A stretch of 14,643 nucleotides of DNA from the NCBI GenBank assembly GCA_012512295.1, contig JAAZDI010000320.1:1-14643 (forward strand), read 5' to 3'. The DNA is from Syntrophomonadaceae bacterium. GTDB lineage: Bacteria; Bacillota; Ch66; Ch109. Positions 5,516 to 12,504 of this stretch are shown one piece after another. The notes below the pieces were generated by a model. The model searched no databases and was not told the origin of the DNA. It saw only the letters and a program-made list of their open reading frames with translations. Made by a program: the position numbers and the translations under genes. Every line of letters starts with the position of its first letter. Within the stretch, counting starts at the first letter, position 1.

Positions 5516-7078
5516 ATGATGCGTTCTATGTTTGCCGGAGTCACCGGCTTGCGGAATCACCAACTCCGGCTGGACGTAATCGGGGCAAATATTGCCAACG
5601 TGAACACAACCGGTTATAAACGAAGTCGAGTCACTTTTCAGGATGCGTTGTATCAACAAATACGGGGCGCCTCCCGGCCGCAGGATAATCGGGGAGGGAC
5701 TAATTCGATGCAGGTTGGGTTAGGGATGAACGTGGCGACCGTCGATATCATTCATACCGGCGGCAGCTCGCAACCGACCGATAAGATTACTGATCTCTGT
5801 ATCCAGGGCGAGGGGTTTTTTATCACCAATGACGGGGGTCGTAATGTCTATACCCGGGCCGGCACCTTCGACTTTGACGTCAGCGGGAAGTATTATAATA
5901 CCGCTAATGGTCAGTTGGTTATGGGATACATGGCGGATGTAGCAACTGGGCAGATCGATTATTCTAAATTAGTGCCGATTGACATTTCCGGGCATAGAAG
6001 TGTTCCGCCCAAAGCCACGGGAAAAGTTGTACTGACTGGCAATGTTGACTTAGGCCACCCGGTTGACCAGTTGCCCAAATCGATCACCAAGACGGTCTTT
6101 GACTCGCTGGGGGCAGAACACGAATTAAGACTTGATTTTGATAAGGATAATGTGTATCTAACGGGTAATCTGGATAGAAGTGACGCGTCGGTCGGTCCGG
6201 TAGCTGTTGTGGTAAAAGGCTCTGATGGGATTAGTAGCGAAACCGTTCAACTTACATTCACACGGATAGGGGATCCTTCAGGCAGCCAATGGGACGTGAC
6301 CATATCATATCCTGATACAACGACAGAAAATATCACTATCGATTTCAACAATCTGGAGCGGTTTAACATCTCGGTTCCAGTTGGCACTACTCCTGAGAAT
6401 GTTAATGTTTGGATTGACCCAACTAAACTTACCCAGACTACCAGTGGGGGTAGCGATGTAACTCCCTCGGAACACCATGGCCCGGGGGTCTGGAATATTA
6501 CGGCCTACTTTGATGGGGTTGCCCCCGCAGCCCCGGCATCCTCGACCCCGATTAAGTTTGACAGCAAAGGACAAATAACTGACCCCTTAAATATTACGGT
6601 GCAGGCCTCTGGTTTAGCCAACAAAGCGGATGATATGAACATTGTGGTTGATTTAAGTCAACTGACCCAGTACGAAGCGGAATGGACCGCCTGGCCGGAG
6701 ACCCAGGATGGTTACGGATCGGGAGATCTGCGGAGTTTTACAATTGATATTACCGGGACAATCATGGGGAGCTACTCCAATGGGGAGACCAAAGCCCTGG
6801 GCCAGGTAGCCTTAGCCACTTTTCAAAACCCAGCCGGCCTGCGGCCGTTAGGGCAAAACCAATTTGATGAATCAGCCAACTCAGGCCCCCCGGATATTGG
6901 CGCGCCTGGAGTAAAAGCGCGCGGGACGATTATTCCCGGTTCCTTAGAAATGTCCAATGTCGATCTCTCGCAGGAGTTTACCGACATGATTGTCACCCAG
7001 CGGGGATTCCAAGCCAATTCCCGGATCATTACGGCCTCAGATGAGATGTTGCAGGAATTAGTCAATTTAAAACGTTAA
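5516..7078 (+). CDS. flgE: Flagellar hook protein FlgE
   Basis: FlgE polymerises into the curved hook that joins rod and filament outside the cell. The 520-residue product has the hallmark rod/hook N-terminus (MMRSMFAGVTGLRNHQLRLDVIGANIANVNTTGYK), a conserved LCIQGEGFFI block near residue 98, a variable outer domain (about 200-400), and the C-terminal coiled-coil block (VDLSQEFTDMIVTQRGFQANSRIITASDEMLQELVNLKR). Both ends pack together in the D0 core of the hook. GGAGG (5500-5504) precedes ATG 5516; ATG 5519 is an equally possible start. Sampled stretches at the conserved ends are visibly richer in G+C (55-62% by hand count) than neighbouring genes (about 43%), while part of the middle is poorer (37-43%). 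FliK controls the length of the structure, and FlgD caps it. Confidence 0.97.
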   Translation: MMRSMFAGVTGLRNHQLRLDVIGANIANVNTTGYKRSRVTFQDALYQQIRGASRPQDNRGGTNSMQVGLGMNVATVDIIHTGGSSQPTDKITDLCIQGEGFFITNDGGRNVYTRAGTFDFDVSGKYYNTANGQLVMGYMADVATGQIDYSKLVPIDISGHRSVPPKATGKVVLTGNVDLGHPVDQLPKSITKTVFDSLGAEHELRLDFDKDNVYLTGNLDRSDASVGPVAVVVKGSDGISSETVQLTFTRIGDPSGSQWDVTISYPDTTTENITIDFNNLERFNISVPVGTTPENVNVWIDPTKLTQTTSGGSDVTPSEHHGPGVWNITAYFDGVAPAAPASSTPIKFDSKGQITDPLNITVQASGLANKADDMNIVVDLSQLTQYEAEWTAWPETQDGYGSGDLRSFTIDITGTIMGSYSNGETKALGQVALATFQNPAGLRPLGQNQFDESANSGPPDIGAPGVKARGTIIPGSLEMSNVDLSQEFTDMIVTQRGFQANSRIITASDEMLQELVNLKR

Positions 7079-7139
7079 ACGTTGATTTAGTCTCTATATC
7101 TATCTAGAAGCGTGTAATGTTTAAGATAGGAAGCGCATA

Positions 7140-7184
7140 ACGGCGATGAGCCGTGGCGGTTCAGTTCGACCGGCATGGCTCATC
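7140..7184 (+). promoter_or_regulatory. Long GC-rich hairpin in the flbD leader, with an alternative fold
   Basis: Bases 7145-7160 and 7169-7184 form a 16-position stem over an 8-base loop. Fourteen pairs are Watson-Crick, one is G-U (7153/7176) and one is a G-G mismatch (7156/7173). The outer eight pairs (GATGAGCC/GGCTCATC) are perfect. A second hairpin, ACGGC (7140-7144) with GCCGT (7150-7154), uses the same left arm, so the two cannot coexist. No T-run follows. The flbD ribosome binding site begins 13 bases after the stem. The structure is visible; a role in mRNA processing, stability or translational control is inference. It matches no riboswitch class I know. Confidence 0.6.
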
Positions 7185-7209
7185 ACCCCACACGAGTGGA
7201 GGAGTATTC

Positions 7210-7407
7210 TTGATCAAGGTAACTAGGCTCAATGGTACTGAATTGGTGATCAATAGCGATTTAATTGAAACAATGGAGCAAACGCCGGACACGGTGATTA
7301 CCTTGACTAATGGGCATAGGCTGGTGGTCAAGGAAAGCGTTGACGAGCTGATTAATCGGGTGGTTCAGTTCAGGCAGGCTTGTTTGCAACAGGTGTTAAG
7401 CCGGTAA
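7210..7407 (+). CDS. flbD: FlbD/SwrD-family flagellar protein
   Basis: A 65-residue protein beginning with IKVTRLNGTELVINSDLIETMEQTPDTVITLTNGHRLVVKESVDELINRVVQF, an almost complete match to the small FlbD family (YlzI/SwrD in Bacillus). SwrD raises flagellar motor torque in B. subtilis; the mechanism is not settled. TTG 7210 is chosen because GGAGGAG (7198-7204) lies just upstream and the family usually starts M-I-K-(V/L)-T. The frame also opens at 7153, but those 19 residues lie within a strong RNA hairpin and have no family counterpart. In many Clostridia motA and motB follow this gene; here fliL follows after 89 bases. Confidence 0.92.
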   Translation: MIKVTRLNGTELVINSDLIETMEQTPDTVITLTNGHRLVVKESVDELINRVVQFRQACLQQVLSR

Positions 7408-7433
7408 AGGGGAGTCATTGCTTCAGGTGAAAA

Positions 7434-7493
7434 ATGGCTATTGGCGAGATAGGTTGGAACCGGCAAGACATTGTGGAAATTGAGGAGGAGTAA
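7434..7493 (+). CDS. Possible 19-codon ORF between flbD and fliL
   Basis: ATG 7434 to TAA 7491-7493 encodes MAIGEIGWNRQDIVEIEEE and fills most of the flbD-fliL gap. The stop lies within the fliL translation start region, so it could be a coupling or leader peptide. A weak AGGTGA (7425-7430) is the only upstream binding site, and the last codons simply encode the GA-rich fliL ribosome binding site. It may well be chance. Confidence 0.15.
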   Translation: MAIGEIGWNRQDIVEIEEE

Positions 7494-7496
7494 AGG

Positions 7497-7961
7497 TTGG
7501 CCGAGGAGCAGGTGAAAAAGAATGGACTATTTGATCTAAAATTGGTAGCATTAGGTTTAGTGCTATTCATTTTAGGTGGTGCTCTGACTTTTGGGCTATC
7601 AGTTATTCTTTTTGGGGACGATTCAACTCTAGCTAATAAAAAGCCTGAAGAGGTTATCCATGGACCTTTGGTCGAGGTGGGAGAGTTTACCGTCAATATT
7701 GCCAATCCTGAAGGAAAACGCTTCTTAAAAACCGAGATCCATCTGGAAGTTAAGAACGAGGAAGTGCAAAAGTTAATCGAGCCGAAAAAGCCAATTATTC
7801 GGGATAAGATTTTAACGGTTTTATCCAGCAAAACCATTACTGATCTCGAAGTTTATAATCGGGATAATTTAAAACAAGAATTACTCAATCAAGTGAACAG
7901 CGTTTTGGGGGGCGAAAAACCAGTACAAAACATATATTTTGGTACATTTATCATGCAATAA
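7497..7961 (+). CDS. fliL: Flagellar basal body-associated protein FliL
   Basis: FliL is a single-pass inner membrane protein that rings the stator units and supports torque and swarming. The 154-residue protein has a short charged N-terminus, one membrane helix at about residues 15-39 (KLVALGLVLFILGGALTFGLSVILF), then the FliL core. That core includes GEFTVNIANPEGKRFLKTEIHLEV, a central KPIIRDKILTVLSSKTITDLE and the ending VQNIYFGTFIMQ. These are standard family blocks. The start is TTG 7497, after GAGGAGGAG (7482-7490). Motor genes motA/motB are not adjacent. The next gene begins only after a 223-base AT-rich gap. Confidence 0.95.
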   Translation: MAEEQVKKNGLFDLKLVALGLVLFILGGALTFGLSVILFGDDSTLANKKPEEVIHGPLVEVGEFTVNIANPEGKRFLKTEIHLEVKNEEVQKLIEPKKPIIRDKILTVLSSKTITDLEVYNRDNLKQELLNQVNSVLGGEKPVQNIYFGTFIMQ

Positions 7962-8056
7962 CAATTTTCATAAAAATTTAATTAAAAAATTTAATAAATT
8001 CATACGGGTTTAATATTATCTATCCCATGTCAGGGGGAACGTTTTGCCAAAATTGA

Positions 8057-8122
8057 TTATCAGCAAGGCTTTATAATAATTTTTATAGGAAAACAACAAA
8101 GGTAAAAGGTATCTGATAAAAT
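8057..8122 (+). promoter_or_regulatory. Possible internal promoter region upstream of fliM
   Basis: The 223-base fliL-fliM gap (7962-8184) is strongly AT-rich. It holds a perfect TATAAT at 8072-8077, but its nearest TTGATT (8053-8058) is only 13 bases away, too short for a good -35. An extended -10-like TGATAAAAT at 8114-8122 is a second candidate without a clear -35. TTATCAG (8057-8063) and CTGATAA (8113-8119) form a 7-bp inverted repeat around both. Transcription from here would serve fliM, fliY and cheY onward. This is suggestive only. Confidence 0.22.
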
Positions 8123-8184
8123 TCTCTGAAGTTGAGCAAAAAGGAACTTAACGTTTTTGTTTGTTTATAAGAGGGGGTAGGCGG

Positions 8185-9186
8185 TTGAGTGAGGTCTTAT
8201 CACAATCAGAAATAGATGCATTGCTGGCTGCCTTGACTTCTGGATCAGTCAATGTAGAAGATCTAAAAGAAGAGGAAAAAAAGAAAAAGGTTCGGGTTTA
8301 TGACTTTAAGCGGCCAAATAAGTTTTCTAAAGATCAGTTAAATACCTTGAGTAATATCTATGAAAATTACTGTCGGGCCTTAAATACACATTTGTCAGCT
8401 TTACTCCGAACAATAGTTCAGGTAAATCTTATGTCTGTCGAACAGTTAACCTATGATGAATTTACCCGCTCAATCCCCGATCCATCAATCATTAATATTA
8501 TTAGCTTAGATCCCCTGCCAGGGAACGCAATCATGGAGATTAATCCCAATATTAGTTTTATTATGCTTGATCGATTATTAGGGGGAATAGGGCAGGGACT
8601 TGAGAGCCTTCGAACATTAACGGAAATTGAGCGGACAGTCATGGAATTGCTCGGTCAAAAAATGGTGAATTTATTTCGTGAGGCTTGGTCAACTATTATT
8701 TCTTTATCCCCCCGGATTGAGTTTATTGAAAACAACCCACAGTTCGCGCAAATAACCTCAGCGACTGAAATGGTAGTCTTAATTTCTCTCGAAACGAGGA
8801 TTTTTGAAAGAGTCGGGATGATTAATATCTGTATTCCATATATAACTTTAGAGCCTATTCTATCTAAACTCAGTGTCCAGTTCTGGTACTCAAGTGCGCG
8901 AAAGGAACAGACCCCGGAAAATTTTATTGGATTACGCAAACGGATAGAAACAGCTCTTGTCCCGGTTAAGGTAGTATTAGGCCGTACCACAGTAACTTTG
9001 GCCGAATTATTAGAACTACAGCTAGGCGATGTAATTGCTCTGGATACCCGGGTTGATCAGGAACTGGAGGTGGTAGTTGGCCCTCAGACCAAATTTACTG
9101 GTCGTCCCGGCTTAATCGGTAATAAACTGGGAGTTCAAATAACGTCCCTAGTCCGGAATGATGATGGGGAGGACGAGAATGAATAG
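8185..9186 (+). CDS. fliM: Flagellar motor switch protein FliM
   Basis: FliM forms the middle of the C-ring and receives phosphorylated CheY, switching rotation direction. The 333-residue protein starts LSEVLSQSEIDALLAAL; residues 9-17 are the conserved CheY-P docking peptide. A CheC-like central domain follows (about 40-235: KVRVYDFKRPNKFSKDQLNTL..., then LLGGIGQG), and a C-terminal SpoA domain begins near residue 250 (RIETALVPVKVVLGRTTVTLAELLELQLGDVIALD). TTG 8185 is chosen over the earlier TTG 8161 because GAGGGGG (8171-8177) lies 7 bases upstream and the family starts M-S-E-V-L-S-Q. The TAG stop overlaps the fliY start by 8 bases, which implies coupled synthesis of the two switch proteins. 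Confidence 0.97.
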   Translation: MSEVLSQSEIDALLAALTSGSVNVEDLKEEEKKKKVRVYDFKRPNKFSKDQLNTLSNIYENYCRALNTHLSALLRTIVQVNLMSVEQLTYDEFTRSIPDPSIINIISLDPLPGNAIMEINPNISFIMLDRLLGGIGQGLESLRTLTEIERTVMELLGQKMVNLFREAWSTIISLSPRIEFIENNPQFAQITSATEMVVLISLETRIFERVGMINICIPYITLEPILSKLSVQFWYSSARKEQTPENFIGLRKRIETALVPVKVVLGRTTVTLAELLELQLGDVIALDTRVDQELEVVVGPQTKFTGRPGLIGNKLGVQITSLVRNDDGEDENE

Positions 9187-10363
9187 CGGAATTTTATCTC
9201 AAGAAGAGATCGATGCCTTATTACGAGGCGAACCAGCATTGACGACTAAAGAATCAGATTCAGAAGACTTAGATGAAAAATTGTCAGACATGGAAATAGA
9301 TGCCATTGGGGAAATAAGCAATATCGGGATGGGTACTGCAGCAACCACCCTCTCGACAATTTTGGGTAAGCGGGTGTCAATCACCACGCCTAGGGTAAAG
9401 CAGATTACCCGGCATCAATTGATAACAGAGCACGTTGTCCCCTATGTGATCGTAACTGTTCAATACACTCAGGGGGTTGAGGGGGCTAACCTCCTAGTCA
9501 TGAAGGTCACGGATGCTGCGGTTATAGCTGATTTGATGATGGGTAATGATGGTTCTAATCCACCCGCTGAACTGGATGAAATAATGCTCAGTGCCGTAGG
9601 AGAAGCCATGAATCAAATGATGGGTTCAACTACTACATCGCTATCGACCATGTTTAATAAACGAATTGACATCTCTCCACCTAGTTTAGAAGTTATTCAA
9701 TTTTCAGATACTCGTTTTAATAGCCTAATGGACGAGCCCTTTGACAATCTGATCAAGATATCCTTCCGGATGGTGATAGAAGATTTAGTAGATAGTGAAA
9801 TAATGCAGCTTATTCCAGTGATTTACGCTAAAGAAATGGTTGAAACCTTACTTGGTAAAATGAATGAAGAAATTGTATCAGCTGATCCAAGCCCCATCCC
9901 TGAAAGACCTGAACCATCCAGAGCTGCTGGAACCGGCCCTCTGCCGACGGCTTCTGCTGTACCGGTTACTCCGGCCAAAGCGATTCCAGTTGCTACACCT
10001 TCCTTACAACCAAGTGGTAAGGAACAAGTGTCGTCTAAACCAAGTGTACCAGTTCAACCGGTACAATTTGCCCCTTTAACTCCGAATATAGAAAGTAAGG
10101 AAATGGGTAATATCAGTTTGCTAATGGATGTTCCATTAGAGATATCTGTGGAACTGGGCCGGACCCGCAAAACAATTAAGCAAATTTTAGATTTAGGTCA
10201 AGGTTCAATAATTCAGCTCGATCGATTAGCTGGTGAACCGGTAGACCTTCTGGTAAATGGAAAATTAGTGGCTAAAGGTGAAGTTGTGGTAATAGATGAA
10301 AATTTTGGCATCAGAGTGACGTCTATTGTTAGTCGACTTGAACGGTTAGGCAATCTACAATAA
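9179..10363 (+). CDS. fliY: Flagellar motor switch phosphatase FliY (CheC plus FliN-like SpoA)
   Basis: FliY replaces FliN in Gram-positive C-rings and also dephosphorylates CheY-P. The 394-residue protein has an N-terminal CheY-docking peptide (ILSQEEIDALL, 5-15) and a CheC-like double domain (about 37-225). Two E-x-x-N active-site pairs are present, E45/N48 (EISN) and E142/N145 (EAMN). A Pro/Ala-rich linker follows (about 233-305), then a SpoA domain (about 311-385: NISLLMDVPLEISVELGRTRKTIKQILDLGQGSIIQLD). Both catalytic pairs appear intact. ATG 9179 follows GGGGAGGA (9166-9173), and the gene overlaps fliM by 8 bases. cheY lies directly downstream, so enzyme and substrate are co-expressed. 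Confidence 0.96.
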   Translation: MNSGILSQEEIDALLRGEPALTTKESDSEDLDEKLSDMEIDAIGEISNIGMGTAATTLSTILGKRVSITTPRVKQITRHQLITEHVVPYVIVTVQYTQGVEGANLLVMKVTDAAVIADLMMGNDGSNPPAELDEIMLSAVGEAMNQMMGSTTTSLSTMFNKRIDISPPSLEVIQFSDTRFNSLMDEPFDNLIKISFRMVIEDLVDSEIMQLIPVIYAKEMVETLLGKMNEEIVSADPSPIPERPEPSRAAGTGPLPTASAVPVTPAKAIPVATPSLQPSGKEQVSSKPSVPVQPVQFAPLTPNIESKEMGNISLLMDVPLEISVELGRTRKTIKQILDLGQGSIIQLDRLAGEPVDLLVNGKLVAKGEVVVIDENFGIRVTSIVSRLERLGNLQ

Positions 10364-10384
10364 CTTGAAGGGGAGATATATTGA

Positions 10385-10747
10385 ATGGGCAAAAGAATAT
10401 TAGTCGTGGACGATGCAGCCTTCATGCGAATGATGATTAAAGATATTTTAACGAAAAACGGTTATACAATAGTCGGGGAAGCAGAGAATGGATTGGTGGC
10501 GATAGAACGTTTTCTAGAACTACGTCCTGACCTAGTAACAATGGATATCACCATGCCTGAACTTGACGGAATTAGTGCTGTTCGTGAGATCAAAAAGATT
10601 GATCCCCAAGCCAAAATTATTATCTGTAGTGCGATGGGTCAGCAAGCAATGGTTATTGATGCCATCCAAGCGGGTGCGCGTGATTTTGTCGTTAAACCAT
10701 TTCAACCCGAACGGGTTTTAGAGGCTATCGGTAAGGCGCTGGGTTAA
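10385..10747 (+). CDS. cheY: Chemotaxis response regulator CheY
   Basis: CheY is the single-domain receiver that carries the phosphoryl group from CheA to the motor switch. The 120-residue protein has all canonical residues: acidic pair D9/D10, phospho-acceptor D54 (VTMDITMP), switch Ser82 (ICSAMG), Phe101 in the place of the aromatic rotamer residue, and Lys104 (FVVKPF). There is no output domain. Location between fliY and fliO is the Bacillota arrangement and separates it from any stand-alone regulator. AGGGGAG (10369-10375) lies 9 bases before ATG 10385. The fliO gene begins within 15 bases of the stop. Confidence 0.97.
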   Translation: MGKRILVVDDAAFMRMMIKDILTKNGYTIVGEAENGLVAIERFLELRPDLVTMDITMPELDGISAVREIKKIDPQAKIIICSAMGQQAMVIDAIQAGARDFVVKPFQPERVLEAIGKALG

Positions 10748-10762
10748 ATGGAAGGTTGTCCA

Positions 10763-11392
10763 ATGATCAGTAACTCTATTCGAATTCATTGGCTAAGGTT
10801 TTTGCTAGTTAGCGTAATACTAGCCGGAGCATTAATAATCGGATTGGCGAATGGTGCTCAAGCAACACCAACTGATGAGAATCTGACAATTAATTTGCCA
10901 GAATATCAAGAGCCACAGGTGCAAGAACCCCCAGGTGTCGGGGGTCTCCTATTTAAAATACTGGTCAGCGTCTTAGTCATAGTCATACTTAGTTATGGTT
11001 TAATTCGTTTATTTGGTAAAGGCCTCAAATTGCAAGGGGGAACTTGGATTAGTATTCTTGATCATGTGTCATTGGGGCCAAACCGAGGGATTTATTTGGT
11101 TGATATTGGGGGTAAAGTTTTGGTGCTGGGGATGACTGATCATAATATGGTAAAGATAATGGAAATCGAAGATGATGCTATAATTGCCGAAATGAGACTG
11201 GACCAGAGCAGCTTTGATGATTCGACGCTTAGAAAATGGAAACGACGGATAAACCGTTTTGGTTCATCGTCTAACAATCACACAAGTATTGACCCTCAAA
11301 ATCAGCTTAAGCAACGACTCAATTTTCATGCCACCATCGAAGAACAGTTGAAGCGGATGCAGGGTCTCTATAAGGATGATCGGCATGAATAA
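10763..11392 (+). CDS. fliO: Flagellar biosynthesis protein FliO (FliZ-type)
   Basis: FliO helps assemble the FliP ring of the export gate and is not part of the finished channel in studied species. The 209-residue protein has an N-terminal hydrophobic signal (about 11-30) with a likely signal peptidase site after AQA (residue 34). A short Pro/Glu-rich external segment follows, then a membrane helix at about 62-83 (LLFKILVSVLVIVILSYGLIRLF) and a cytoplasmic domain with the FliO pattern LLDHVSLGPNRGIYLVDIGGKVLVLGMTDH (slightly varied here). ATG 10763 is favoured because GGAAGG (10750-10755) lies upstream; ATG 10748, which abuts the cheY stop, is also in frame and would add five residues. The end overlaps the fliP start. 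The two-hydrophobic-segment layout is typical of Gram-positive FliO/FliZ. Confidence 0.88.
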   Translation: MISNSIRIHWLRFLLVSVILAGALIIGLANGAQATPTDENLTINLPEYQEPQVQEPPGVGGLLFKILVSVLVIVILSYGLIRLFGKGLKLQGGTWISILDHVSLGPNRGIYLVDIGGKVLVLGMTDHNMVKIMEIEDDAIIAEMRLDQSSFDDSTLRKWKRRINRFGSSSNNHTSIDPQNQLKQRLNFHATIEEQLKRMQGLYKDDRHE

Positions 11393-12161
11393 AGGACCTA
11401 AGAAACGTAGCGTGCTTGTGCTCTTTCTCTTTATAGTAACAGTTGTTAGTTTATTAGGGCTGGTTGATCCGGTTCAGGCTGAACCGTTCCCTTTTCCTCA
11501 GATTAGTCTGGGAATTGAAGGAGCGGAAGAACCCCTTGAAGTAGCGCAGAGTCTTCAGATCCTGTTTATCCTGACCATACTTTCCTTGGCCCCGGCAATT
11601 CTGGTGATGATGACTTCTTTTACGCGCATTATTGTGGTATTGTCATTTGTGCGTAGTGCCCTGGGAATTCAGCAGATGCCTCCCAATCAAATACTGATTG
11701 GGTTAGCTTTGTTTTTAACTTTGTTTGTTATGGCCCCTACCTGGCAAGAGATTAATCAAGAAGCTTTACAACCTTATTTAGCCGGCAACATGAGTCAAAC
11801 TAGTTTTCTGCAGAAAGGCATGGAACCAGTTAGAAGCTTTATGTTTAAGCAGACTAGGGAGAAGGATCTAGCCCTTTTCGTTAATCTGGCTCAATTACCT
11901 AGACCTCAAACTTACTCAGATATTCCAAACCATGTCCTTATTCCAGCTTTTATAATCAGCGAACTCAAAACTGCCTTCCAAATTGGTTTTATTATTTTTA
12001 TACCCTTCCTAGTAATCGATATGGTAGTCGCCAGTGCCTTGATGTCAATGGGGATGTTAATGCTTCCTCCCATGATGATATCACTGCCCTTCAAAATTCT
12101 CTTATTTGTTTTAGTAGATGGCTGGAATCTGTTGGTACGATCATTGGTTCTTAGTTTTTAA
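11385..12161 (+). CDS. fliP: Flagellar export gate protein FliP
   Basis: FliP forms the pentameric core of the type III export channel with FliQ and FliR. The 258-residue protein has a cleavable signal peptide (basic start, hydrophobic 10-26, probable cut after VQA at 32), as in other FliP proteins. Conserved blocks are SLAPAILVMMTSFTRIIVVLSFVRSALG, QQMPPNQILIGLALFLTLFVMAPTW and the C-terminal FIIFIPFLVIDMVVASALMSMGMLMLPPMMISLPFKILLFVLVDGWNLL, the FliP signature. ATG 11385 has AAGGA (11372-11376) 8 bases upstream; ATG 11376 is an alternative. The gene overlaps the end of fliO by 8 bases. It looks complete. Confidence 0.97.
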   Translation: MNKGPKKRSVLVLFLFIVTVVSLLGLVDPVQAEPFPFPQISLGIEGAEEPLEVAQSLQILFILTILSLAPAILVMMTSFTRIIVVLSFVRSALGIQQMPPNQILIGLALFLTLFVMAPTWQEINQEALQPYLAGNMSQTSFLQKGMEPVRSFMFKQTREKDLALFVNLAQLPRPQTYSDIPNHVLIPAFIISELKTAFQIGFIIFIPFLVIDMVVASALMSMGMLMLPPMMISLPFKILLFVLVDGWNLLVRSLVLSF

Positions 12162-12219
12162 TCGGGCAGCCTTAAGAATCCGACTGGTCAATAAGGTTTT
12201 TAATTAAGGGGGAACCGAA

Positions 12220-12495
12220 GTGGAAGAGGAATTTATCATGTATCTAACCAAAGAAGCCCTTTACACTACCTTATTGTTGGCTGCTCCAATCCTTATCGGT
12301 AGTTTGTTGGTGGGTCTGCTGTTTAGTATTTTTCAGGCAACCACTCAGATTCAAGAGCAGACCTTGGCCTTTGTTCCAAAAATTATTGCGGTGATGCTAA
12401 TTATTGTTCTTTTTGGGCCGTGGATGCTTAAAATACTAAATATCTTTGCGACAAACCTGTTTGTCAATTTACATAACTACACTTTTATTCATTAG
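12220..12495 (+). CDS. fliQ: Flagellar export gate protein FliQ
   Basis: FliQ is a small two-helix protein that wraps around the FliP/FliR core of the export gate. The 91-residue product has two membrane hairpin helices (about 14-38 and 48-75) and the family block ISIFQATTQIQEQTLAFVPKIIAV, here LFSIFQATTQIQEQ...FVPKIIAVM, followed by FGPWMLKIL. GTG 12220 follows AAGGGGG (12206-12212) at 7 bases and aligns with the usual 89-90-residue FliQ. ATG 12238 is possible but would trim the N-terminus. It ends in TAG, showing that TAG can act as a normal stop in this operon. Confidence 0.95.
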   Translation: MEEEFIMYLTKEALYTTLLLAAPILIGSLLVGLLFSIFQATTQIQEQTLAFVPKIIAVMLIIVLFGPWMLKILNIFATNLFVNLHNYTFIH

Positions 12496-12504
12496 GCCTT
12501 GACT

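Noticed and set aside
7153..7209. N-terminal extension of FlbD from the upstream start at 7153
   Set aside because: The extension overlaps the strong hairpin, lacks family similarity, and TTG 7210 has a well-placed GGAGGAG site.
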